Origin: CBDDFV01 sp965227335
GTDB taxonomy: Bacteria; Planctomycetota; Phycisphaerae; Phycisphaerales; SM1A02
Direction of reading: 5' to 3'
Assembly (NCBI GenBank): GCA_965227335.1
Contig: CBDDFV010000002.1
Coordinates: 186,001 to 250,000, forward strand
Length of the DNA stretch: 64,000 nucleotides
Both the position numbers and the translations under genes were made by a program. Position 1 is the first letter of the stretch. The number at the start of each line of letters is the position of its first letter. Of this stretch, positions 16,567-24,161 are shown piece by piece. A model generated the notes under the pieces. That model was not told the DNA's origin, made no database searches, and was given only the letters and a program-made list of their open reading frames with translations.

Positions 16567-17181
16567 ATGCACGTGCTCGCGGCGGATGACGATCCGGTTT
16601 CTCTGCGATGCCTCGAGGGGCTCCTCGCGAACTGGGGCTACGATCCCATCGCCGTCGGCGACGGGGCCGAAGCGCTGGCGCGGCTGGAAAGCGAACACCC
16701 GCCCCGACTCGTCGTCCTCGACTGGATGATGCCGGGACTCGACGGACCCGACGTCTGTCGACGACTCCGCGCCGCCGCCGGCGGCGAACGCTTCTACGTC
16801 CTCGTCCTCACCAACCGACAATCCGAGGCCGATGTCGTCGAAGCCCTCGACGCCGGCGCCGACGACCACGTCGGCAAGCCGTTCGAGCCGGAGGAGCTGC
16901 GGGCGCGGCTGCGGGTCGGCGCGCGGATCATCGAACTCCAGAGCCGACTCGCCGACGAGGTCGACAAGCTCCAGGAAGCGCTGTCCGAGGTCCGCCAGCT
17001 CCGCGAACTCCTCCCCATCTGCGCCTACTGCAAGAAGGTCCGGGAGGGCGAGGCGTACGCCCGGTCGCTCGAGGCGTACCTCGCGGAGCACATGTCCGCG
17101 TCGTTCTCCCACGGCGTGTGTCCGGATTGCTACGAGCGGCATGTCCGACCCCAGCTGGCGCAACTGGACGACGGGGACTGA
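16567..17181 (+). CDS. Response regulator with cysteine-rich C-terminal tail
   Basis: This 204-residue protein has a receiver domain at 1-120 (AADDDPVSLRCLEGLL, phosphoacceptor in LVVLDWMMPGLDG, then VLTNR and GKPFEPEEL), a coiled-coil linker and a C-terminal module LLPICAYCKKVREGE followed by FSHGVCPDC. This C-x2-C ... C-x2-C module recurs at the end of many receiver proteins and probably binds zinc; its output is undefined. A strong ribosome site (GAAAGGAG) precedes the start. It ends a three-gene signalling operon. Confidence 0.88.
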   Translation: MHVLAADDDPVSLRCLEGLLANWGYDPIAVGDGAEALARLESEHPPRLVVLDWMMPGLDGPDVCRRLRAAAGGERFYVLVLTNRQSEADVVEALDAGADDHVGKPFEPEELRARLRVGARIIELQSRLADEVDKLQEALSEVRQLRELLPICAYCKKVREGEAYARSLEAYLAEHMSASFSHGVCPDCYERHVRPQLAQLDDGD

Positions 17182-17304
17182 CCGGAACATCTTGACCGGT
17201 TCGACGGTTGTTCCCCTGACAAACTGGCCGCGAAGTGCAGGAAGCGAGTGTGCGGCTGGCCAGCCGCGACGGAGCGGTGACAACCAGTCTCGACTGGATC
17301 GACC

Positions 17305-17907
17305 ATGACTCAACTGGGCCGCCCTCGACAATTCGACGTGGACGAGGTCCTCGATATCGCCATGGAGGTCTTCTGGACCCACGGGTACGAAGGCACGTCG
17401 GTCGCCGACCTCATGGCGGCGACCGGCCTGCAGAAAGGCAGCCTGTACAAGGCGTTCGGCGACAAGCGGTCGCTGTTTCTGCGGTCGCTGCAGCGGTATT
17501 TCGAGCTGGCGTCGGAAAAGGCGGAGTCGATCCTCGGCGAGCACGCGGCGCCCCGAAAGGCGCTGGAGGGCTGGCTGAAGCATGCGTTGTCCAACTGCGG
17601 CGACGGCGGCGAACACCGCGGTTGTTTCGCGATCAACGTGATCGTCGAGATGGCGCCCCACGATGACGAGGTCGCCGCCACGCTGGCGGACCACTTCGAT
17701 GCGATCAAACGAAGGATCGCGCATCAGATCAAGGCGGGCCAGGCGAGCGGGGAGTTCCGCACCGACATGGACGCGAAGACGCTCGCGGCGGCGTTCTGGT
17801 CCGCCGCGGCCGGTCTCCTCACCACGGGGCGGGGCGTGCTGTCGGCCCGCGAAGGCAATCGCACCGCCCGGGCGATTCTCGCCCTCCTTGACGCCCCGAC
17901 CACCTGA
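17305..17907 (+). CDS. TetR/AcrR family transcriptional regulator
   Basis: This 200-residue protein has an N-terminal TetR helix-turn-helix (FDVDEVLDIAMEVFWTHGYE, then VADLMAATGLQKGSLYKAFG) and a C-terminal TetR_C-like ligand domain with CFAINVIVEMAP, as seen in AcrR/YxaF relatives. TTGACC-type sequences with ACCGGT cores lie upstream near 17,194, and TTGACCATACGGTTCC lies downstream near 17,963; these might be operators, but the match is weak. The regulated gene is not clear; the secreted hydrolase that follows is a candidate. Confidence 0.85.
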   Translation: MTQLGRPRQFDVDEVLDIAMEVFWTHGYEGTSVADLMAATGLQKGSLYKAFGDKRSLFLRSLQRYFELASEKAESILGEHAAPRKALEGWLKHALSNCGDGGEHRGCFAINVIVEMAPHDDEVAATLADHFDAIKRRIAHQIKAGQASGEFRTDMDAKTLAAAFWSAAAGLLTTGRGVLSAREGNRTARAILALLDAPTT

Positions 17908-18096
17908 TCTCCACAACCAGAGACACCGATCGGAAAAATCCCGCCGGGACGGGAATGATTTTGTTGACCATACGGTTCCTAATGTGGAACGAACGCCTTG
18001 CGACCGCGGCCCACGGGACCGGGTCGACCGGTCGCGGGCGAGACTGGACCCGACGCGTCCTGACTCAACGCGTCCGCAGAACTCTCTCTCCTCCAA
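17908..18096 (+). other. Structured untranslated segment before the hydrolase gene
   Basis: No coding frame is supported between 17,908 and 18,172. The segment contains GTTCC-N6-GGAAC near 17,974, a perfect 7-bp hairpin (GACGCGT/ACGCGTC) near 18,055 and then the terminator-like stem at 18,097. It could be a regulated leader or a small RNA; the sequence alone does not decide. Confidence 0.35.
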
Positions 18097-18139
18097 CCGA
18101 TCGCCGGCCGTTCCCTGGCCGGCGATCGGTGTTTCTGTC
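18097..18139 (+). terminator. Terminator-like hairpin ahead of the hydrolase
   Basis: A perfect 13-bp stem (18,097-18,109 with 18,117-18,129) with a 7-base loop is followed by TGTTTCTGT. It lies 190 bp after the tetR stop and 44 bp before the next start, so it ends the tetR transcript or acts as an attenuator. Confidence 0.6.
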
Positions 18140-18172
18140 CCGCCCGACACCGCCGCGGCATAGGATCTGCGT

Positions 18173-19531
18173 ATGCGAGCGATCCTCCTGAGCGCGATCC
18201 TCCTGAGCGCGGCCGTCAGCAACGCGGGCGTCCAGCCGCTCTTCGGCGGCAAGGACACCACGCCCGAAGTCCCCGCCACCGTCGCCGCCCCCGGACGACC
18301 GTCCGACGCCGGCTGGACGGTGACCGCCCGCCTCGGCGGAGCGCGGGTCGTCGCCCTCCGCGAACGGAGTCCCCTCAGCAGCGCAGCCTCGATTCACGAG
18401 CGACTCGGACCTCACCTGTCCGGACGCGAACAGGACTACACACTGGGCGACGAACGCTTCCTCGTCTTCGACGCCTCGTCGCTGGCGATCGACACCACGT
18501 CGACGCTTCCGCCCGGCGTGCTGGTGATGGTGCTCCCCTACTCACTGGGCGAACTGCCGCCGGCGATGGTCGAGGCGCTCGGCCGCTGGTTGCGTCCGAT
18601 CGTGTCGAGACGAATCACCGTGATCGTGCCCGCCGAGGCGCCCAACACCCGGGTCCCGCTCCATCGACTCGGGCTCGCGCTGGACGCGGCGCACAATGCG
18701 CCCGCGGCCGCGCCGTCGACCGCCGGACGCGTGTATGTCGCGGGCATCTCCGGCGGCGGCCGAATCGCGAGCATGCTGGGACTGGGGTATCCGGACGTCT
18801 TCGACGGCGCCGCGCCGGCGATCGGCTGCAATTACTTCCGTCCGATCGAATCGCTGGAGCGTCCGGGGATCGTGTTCCCCGCCGTGCTCATGCGTCCCGA
18901 TCCGACGCGACTGCAGCAGGCTCGGACCGTTTCTCGTTATGCGTTGCTGACGGGGGAGTTCGACGGGAATCGTGACGAGACGAAGTCGTGCTTCGTGCGG
19001 GGGTTTCAGCGCGACGGCTTTCAGCACGTCACGTATCTGGAGGTCCCCGATCTCGGCCACGAGAATCCGCCGGGGCCGTGGTGGGGCCGGGCCGTGGATT
19101 TTCTCGATGCCCCGCTCGCGTCGAAGACCGGAGAAGACGGGAACGAACCGCTCACGACGAACGATTCAACCCCGCAGGAACGCGCGGCGGCGACGCGCTG
19201 GCGCGTCGTCGAAGAGGCGCGCCGGGCGGGACGACACGAGCAGGCGTACCGCGGCTGCGAGTGGATCCTCCGCCGCGCCCCGGACTCGCCCGCCGGCCGA
19301 CGCGCGGCGGCGTTGCTGGCCACCTACCAGGCGGACGTCGATCTGATGGCGACCATTGAAGCCGATCGCGTTGAACGCGAAGCAGCCACCGCGTTGAGCG
19401 AAGCTCGCGGCTACGAACACGCCGGACGTCTGGACGACGCCCGGCGGGTCTACCAGATGATCATTGAAAAGTGGCCGCAGACGTCGGCCGGTGGCGAGGC
19501 GGCGCGAGCGCTGCGGCGCATTTCTCAATGA
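18173..19531 (+). CDS. Secreted alpha/beta-hydrolase-like protein with TPR-like tail
   Basis: This 452-residue protein starts with a signal peptide (MRAILLSAILLSAAVSNAG). The middle contains a nucleophile elbow GISGGGRIASML followed by YPDVFDGAAPAIGCNYFR, as in PHB-depolymerase/feruloyl-esterase-like hydrolases, and a late His in DLGHENPPG. The Gly-x-Ser-x-Gly order suggests esterase chemistry on an unknown substrate. The last 130 residues are charged helices with a tetratricopeptide look (AGRLDDARRVYQMIIEKWP). Confidence 0.65.
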   Translation: MRAILLSAILLSAAVSNAGVQPLFGGKDTTPEVPATVAAPGRPSDAGWTVTARLGGARVVALRERSPLSSAASIHERLGPHLSGREQDYTLGDERFLVFDASSLAIDTTSTLPPGVLVMVLPYSLGELPPAMVEALGRWLRPIVSRRITVIVPAEAPNTRVPLHRLGLALDAAHNAPAAAPSTAGRVYVAGISGGGRIASMLGLGYPDVFDGAAPAIGCNYFRPIESLERPGIVFPAVLMRPDPTRLQQARTVSRYALLTGEFDGNRDETKSCFVRGFQRDGFQHVTYLEVPDLGHENPPGPWWGRAVDFLDAPLASKTGEDGNEPLTTNDSTPQERAAATRWRVVEEARRAGRHEQAYRGCEWILRRAPDSPAGRRAAALLATYQADVDLMATIEADRVEREAATALSEARGYEHAGRLDDARRVYQMIIEKWPQTSAGGEAARALRRISQ

Positions 19532-19551
19532 TTGACTGATCGCATGGCACG

Positions 19552-19788
19552 TCAGCGTCGGTCATCGTCCTTGAGCCAGTCGCTCAACTGCTCGATGGTG
19601 TCGGACTTCAGGTTTTCGAAGCCGTCCTCGATCGCACGATCGACCTCCTTGATCTTCTGCTCAAGCTTCTCAGCTCTTTCGCGGGTCCCTTCGGACGCAT
19701 CCGCCTTGAGCCGATGAAGCTCCGCTTCGAGCTCCTTCCGCTTTGCGTGAATGCGATCCTTCAATTCCTTTGACTGCGTCGACATCAT
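19552..19788 (-). CDS. Small charged coiled-coil protein
   Basis: This 78-residue soluble protein is almost entirely heptad-type helix rich in Lys and Glu (ELKDRIHAKRKELEAELHRL, ERAEKLEQKIKEVDRAIEDG), ending LSDWLKDDDRR. It resembles small stress-response coiled-coil proteins of the sll1863 kind, but the similarity may reflect composition only. AAGGAAGTCAC precedes the double ATG. It is 115 bp downstream of a coiled-coil lipoprotein, possibly in one operon, and convergent with the hydrolase. Confidence 0.55.
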   Translation of the reverse strand: MMSTQSKELKDRIHAKRKELEAELHRLKADASEGTRERAEKLEQKIKEVDRAIEDGFENLKSDTIEQLSDWLKDDDRR

Positions 19789-19903
19789 GTGACTTCCTTT
19801 CACTGTGGCGAATGGGCGGGCGACCACCCGGGGCTGGACATGCGAGCCGCCTCGATGGGCTCGCCGGACGTTCAGATGATTCCGCCCGGGAGGATCATCG
19901 AGT

Positions 19904-20380
19904 TCAGCCGTCATCCCCAAACTGATCGACGGCGTCCTTCGAAGCCTGCTCGAGTTCCTTCCATGCGTCCTGCAGGCCCGACTTCAGGTCGGCCCACGCG
20001 TCGGCCGAATCCGCCGACGCCTCGTTGATGCGTCGCATGAATGCATCACGCTGATCGCGCAGAGACTCGATCGCCTCGTCGATTTGTGCTCGGGCGTCGC
20101 CGGTCAGCGATTCCGCCCGGGCCGCCAGCGTGTCGATTCGCTCATTGACCGCTTCGACGTTCGCTTCCATCGAGTTGCGGAAAGCGTCGATCTCCGACGC
20201 CGCGAACGTCTTCGCCGTGTTCATCGCCTCCGATGCTTCGCGAGCGACATCGTCGGACGTGACTTCGGACGTGGGGATCGTCGCGGCGTTGGGATTCTCC
20301 GGCGCATCGTCCTCGACGCACCCCGTGAGAAGGACGGAGCCGGAAACGGTGAGCGCGTACATGAGTGTGGAATAGCGCAT
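19904..20380 (-). CDS. Helical lipoprotein, apolipoprotein-like
   Basis: This 158-residue protein has a lipoprotein signal ending LLTGC and then long amphipathic alanine-rich helices (SEAMNTAKTFAASEIDAFRN, IDTLAARAESLTGDARAQID). Function unknown; the form suggests an envelope-associated stress or lipid-binding helix bundle. ATG at 20,380 is chosen because AAAGGAGTTCTC lies directly before it, while the open frame further upstream lacks these signals. It precedes the small coiled-coil gene on the same strand. Confidence 0.6.
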   Translation of the reverse strand: MRYSTLMYALTVSGSVLLTGCVEDDAPENPNAATIPTSEVTSDDVAREASEAMNTAKTFAASEIDAFRNSMEANVEAVNERIDTLAARAESLTGDARAQIDEAIESLRDQRDAFMRRINEASADSADAWADLKSGLQDAWKELEQASKDAVDQFGDDG

Positions 20381-20715
20381 GAGAACTCCTTTCATCAGCG
20401 TCGGAGGCGACGCCGCAAACACGTGAATCGTGTCGGCGTCCGGGGCGGATCTCTGGTCTTGATCGTCAGACATGAGGCCGGGCGAGACGCCCGGGGCCGG
20501 CGATGTCGCTTCGCCGCGCATGATGAACCCCGCACCGACGAAAACGCCTGTGCGAGGACGCATGCTTCTCAAGCCGCCCGTTGCCTCCGGAAAGGAGAGG
20601 ATACCATAACCAGAGCGTTCTTCACGCTTCTTCGTCGAAAACGAGCCGATTCGACACGATCATGCCGCCTACATGGACCGATCCGGCCATATACCGAGCG
20701 TCATCCGGGCGTTGT
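20381..20715. other. Intergenic region, promoter side of the lipoprotein
   Basis: Between the lipoprotein start and the stop of the next minus-strand gene I see no supported gene and no clear terminator. The part next to 20,380 should hold the lipoprotein promoter. Confidence 0.4.
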
Positions 20716-23700
20716 TCAGCGGTCGCCGCCCTCGTCCTCTTCGGGATCTGTCGGGGTCTCGTCATCGTCGGCGTCGTCAAGCACGATCGCGGGCACCTGG
20801 AGGTCGAAGACGGCTTCATTGAACGCGGGGATCTCGTTCTCGAGCAGGTCCTCGAGTCGTTCGAGTTCGGCATCGAGCTTCTCGGAGAGGTACTCGAAGA
20901 CGTCGTAGACCTGTTCGGTCGGCGGGGTCTCCGAGCCGGACGCGCGAGCGAGGGCCCCGATCTTGTCGTTGAGACGGACGGGGAAGTTCAGCGGATCCTG
21001 CGACGACTTCGACCGCGTCTGGATGATCGCTTCCTCGATCTCCGCCATGGCGGCGAGGAGCGCATCGGCGGGCTCTCGCAGGTCGTCGTCGGCGCCATGC
21101 CGTTTCGCCCGGGCGAGCGTGTCGTTGATCTGGCCGCGAACGGACCGGATCTGATTGACCGCCGTGTGCGCGCGATCCACGGACTCGTGGACCTCGAGCT
21201 GGAACTCGTAGAGGTCCTCGTATTCATCTTCGGTCGTCTCGAGACGGGGGTCGGGATGCGTGGTCACGCCGCGCTCCGCGACGACCTCATCGCCGAGTCT
21301 GACCACGACCTGGTAGACGCCGGGCGGGACCATCGGTCCGGGGGGCGTACCGGGCCAGCCGACGGCGCCGGGGACGCGGGTGGGCGAGTCGTGGCGTTGA
21401 TTCCAGCGCACGGTGTGGAGGCCGGGCGCCGTCGGCGCCGCACTCCCCTTGATCGTGCGGATCACGTCGCCATTCTCATGCTGAAACTCGATGGCGAGTT
21501 CGGCCTTATCGCCGAGATCGTCGTTGACGAGATAACGCACCTTGACCGGATCCCAGCCCTTGCGCCAGTGGTCGTCGATCTCGAAGACATGGACCGCGGC
21601 GTCATCATCGACGGATGCGAGCTGACGCAGCGGGCTGAGGTCGTCGAGTTTCCAGAAGGACCGCCCCTGGGTGGCGACGACGAGGTCGTGCTCCTTCACC
21701 ACGAGATCGGTGACCGGGACCACCGGCAGGTTGGACTGCAGCGGCGCCCAGTGGCCGCCGCCGTTCGCCGAGTACCACACGCCGGTCTCCGTGCCGGCGT
21801 AGAGCAGACCGGGCGCGGCGGGGTCCTCGCGCACCGCGCGGACGAACGCATCATCGTCGTCGATACCGTCGGTGATGAGCGACCAGGACGCGCCCCGATC
21901 CGTCGTCTTGTAGATGTAGGGCGTGAAGTCGTCCATCTTGTACCGGTTGACCGCCAGGTACGCGGTGTCGACCTCGTGCGGCGACGCCTCGATGAGGCTG
22001 ATGAGGGGCCAGTCGCCCAGGTTGGGCGGCGTGACGTCGGTCCAGGTTTCGCCGCCGTCGGACGTGACATGGACGAGCCCGTCGTCGGAGCCCGCCCACA
22101 GGACGTTGGCGTCGAGCGGCGACTCGGCGAGGGCGAAGATCGTGCAGTAATACTCGACGCCGGTGTTGTCCTTCGTGATGGGACCGCCCGACGACTGCTG
22201 GCGGGTCTCGTCGTCCGTCGTCAGGTCCGGACTGATCGCCTCCCAGCTGTGCCCCTCGTTCGTCGACCTGAACACCACGTTGCCCGCGGTGTAGACGACG
22301 TCAGGATCGTGCACCGACACCACGACCGGGAAGGTCCACTGGAACCGGTAGCGGAGCGGGGCCGGGCCGTCGCCGATCGCATTCTCCGGCCAGACCTGGA
22401 TGTTGCGCGACATGCCGAGGTCATGGTCGTAGCGCGTCAGGTAACCGAGGTACGAGCCCGCGTAGACGATGTCGGGGTTGTCGTGGCGCGGGGCGATGTA
22501 GCCGCTCTCACCGCCGCCGACCGCGTGAAAGTCCTCGCGTCCCCACCGGCGGTTCTGGCTCGTGATCGAAACCGTCGAGTTGTCCTGCTGCGCGCCGAGC
22601 ACGCGGTAGGGAAAGTTGTTGTCCGTGATGACGTGGTAGAACTGGGCGGTCGGCTGATTGTCCTGGCGCGACCACGTGCGTCCGCCGTCGAACGAGACGT
22701 TCGCTCCGCCGTCGTTCGCCTCGATCATCCGCTGATTGTCGTGCGGATCGATCCAGATGTCATGGTTGTCCGAATGCGGCACACGGATCGATGAGAACGT
22801 CCGTCCGCCGTCGGTCGACTTCCAGAACCGCACGTTCATCACGTACACGGTGTCCGCATCCTGCGGATCGGCGCAGATGTGCGAGTAGTACCACGCCCGC
22901 TGACGAAGCGCGGCGTCGCTGTTCACTCGACGCCACGAATCGCCGCCGTCGTCCGATCGAAACACGCCCCCGTCCTTCGCCTCCACGATCGCCCAGACGC
23001 GGTCGCGTTGCGCGGCGGACGGCGCGATCGTCGCCTTCCCGGTGATCCCTTCCGGCAGTCCGTTCGACAGCTCCTCCCACGTTTCGCCGGAATCCTGCGA
23101 CCGCCAGATGCTCGATCCCGGTCCGCCCGAGGTCAACGACCACGGCGTGCGGCTGACCTCCCAGAAGCACGCGTACACCACCCGGGGGTTGAAAGGATCG
23201 AGCTGCACGTCGACAGCGCCGGTGTCGTCATTGACGTAGAGGATCCGCTCCCACGTGTCGCCGCCGTCGGTCGTCTTGAAGACGCCGCGCTCCGCGTTCG
23301 GACCGAAGATGTGCCCGAGGGCCGCGACGTAGGCGACGTCCTCGTCGCGCGGGTCGCAGGCGATGGCGCCGATCTGTCGCGTGTCGGCGAGTCCGACGTG
23401 GGTCCAGGTCCGTCCGGCGTCGACGGACTTGTAGACGCCGTCGCCATGGGAGAAGTTGCCGCGAATGTCATGTTCACCGGCGCCGACGTAGATGACGTTC
23501 TGATCGGAGGGGGCGACCTCGATCGCGCCGATGGAGCCGGTGGTGAGGAATCCGTCGGTGATGTTGGACCACGAGGCTCCGGCGTTGTTCGTCTTCCAGA
23601 CGCCGCCGCCGGTGGCGCCCATGTAATAGGTCATCGGGTCGCCGACGACGCCGTGCACGGCCTGCACCCGACCGCCTCGTGCGGGGCCGATGTTCACCCA

Positions 23701-23883
23701 GGTCAGGCCGTCCACGATCATCTCGTCGACGGTGACCGCCGGTTCGGCGAAGGTGCTCGTCGCGAGGGCGAGCGTGACGGCGGCGGGAGCGAGCGCGACG
23801 GCGGCGGGAGCGAGCGCGACGGCGCGTCGGCGCCGCGCGTCCCGCGTCTGCGGGCGTGACCGGATGGGCATGCTGCTGGACAT
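20716..23883 (-). CDS. Secreted VPS10/BNR-type beta-propeller protein
   Basis: This 1,055-residue protein has a signal peptide built of a repeated ALAPAAV unit, then two sortilin/BNR-type propellers. Asp-box motifs of the S-x-D-x-G-x-T-W type recur, for example SVDAGRTW, TTDGGDTW, SQDSGETW, SDDGGDSW, STDGGRTF and TSDGGETW. A C-terminal beta domain (FEIDDHWRKGWDPVKVRYLV) is followed by a long charged helical region. Planctomycetes encode many such proteins, annotated as glycosyl hydrolase or photosystem-assembly-like, with unknown substrates. ATG at 23,883 follows GAGGATCAGC; the upstream frame is untranslated leader. An acidic tail ends the protein. Confidence 0.85.
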   Translation of the reverse strand: MSSSMPIRSRPQTRDARRRRAVALAPAAVALAPAAVTLALATSTFAEPAVTVDEMIVDGLTWVNIGPARGGRVQAVHGVVGDPMTYYMGATGGGVWKTNNAGASWSNITDGFLTTGSIGAIEVAPSDQNVIYVGAGEHDIRGNFSHGDGVYKSVDAGRTWTHVGLADTRQIGAIACDPRDEDVAYVAALGHIFGPNAERGVFKTTDGGDTWERILYVNDDTGAVDVQLDPFNPRVVYACFWEVSRTPWSLTSGGPGSSIWRSQDSGETWEELSNGLPEGITGKATIAPSAAQRDRVWAIVEAKDGGVFRSDDGGDSWRRVNSDAALRQRAWYYSHICADPQDADTVYVMNVRFWKSTDGGRTFSSIRVPHSDNHDIWIDPHDNQRMIEANDGGANVSFDGGRTWSRQDNQPTAQFYHVITDNNFPYRVLGAQQDNSTVSITSQNRRWGREDFHAVGGGESGYIAPRHDNPDIVYAGSYLGYLTRYDHDLGMSRNIQVWPENAIGDGPAPLRYRFQWTFPVVVSVHDPDVVYTAGNVVFRSTNEGHSWEAISPDLTTDDETRQQSSGGPITKDNTGVEYYCTIFALAESPLDANVLWAGSDDGLVHVTSDGGETWTDVTPPNLGDWPLISLIEASPHEVDTAYLAVNRYKMDDFTPYIYKTTDRGASWSLITDGIDDDDAFVRAVREDPAAPGLLYAGTETGVWYSANGGGHWAPLQSNLPVVPVTDLVVKEHDLVVATQGRSFWKLDDLSPLRQLASVDDDAAVHVFEIDDHWRKGWDPVKVRYLVNDDLGDKAELAIEFQHENGDVIRTIKGSAAPTAPGLHTVRWNQRHDSPTRVPGAVGWPGTPPGPMVPPGVYQVVVRLGDEVVAERGVTTHPDPRLETTEDEYEDLYEFQLEVHESVDRAHTAVNQIRSVRGQINDTLARAKRHGADDDLREPADALLAAMAEIEEAIIQTRSKSSQDPLNFPVRLNDKIGALARASGSETPPTEQVYDVFEYLSEKLDAELERLEDLLENEIPAFNEAVFDLQVPAIVLDDADDDETPTDPEEDEGGDR
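23768..23824. repeat. 21-bp tandem repeat in the signal-peptide coding DNA
   Basis: Two full 21-bp units (23,768-23,788 and 23,789-23,809, one base different) and a partial third unit encode the hydrophobic ALAPAAV repeats of the signal peptide. In-frame expansion would change signal length without breaking the gene. Confidence 0.8.
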
Positions 23884-24161
23884 GGTTCGCTGATCCTCTT
23901 TCGGCTTCCTGATCCGGCCGCGGCCGGGTCGCTGGATGGACAGCAGGAGATACCGCCGGCCGGCTCTTCCGCCGCACCTGCATCGTCCGGATGCCGGCCG
24001 GGCGGCGAGGCCCGAGGCGGCCGCCGATAACCGCCGCCGCCGCTCCGTGCACGAAAGAACAGGAACCACAGAGACTTGCGCTGAATTCGAAGGATCTTAT
24101 GGGACGCTGATCGGCATGGTGGGGCGCGATCCGAAAAGAGCGATCGGGGCGGGCAGCCGGG

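Noticed and set aside
15832..18279. Minus-strand frame of 815 codons across the signalling operon and tetR
   Set aside because: Crosses several motif-bearing genes on the other strand and shows none of its own.
20581..22794. Plus-strand frame of 737 codons opposite the BNR propeller gene
   Set aside because: Shadow; Asp-box repeats prove the minus-strand reading.
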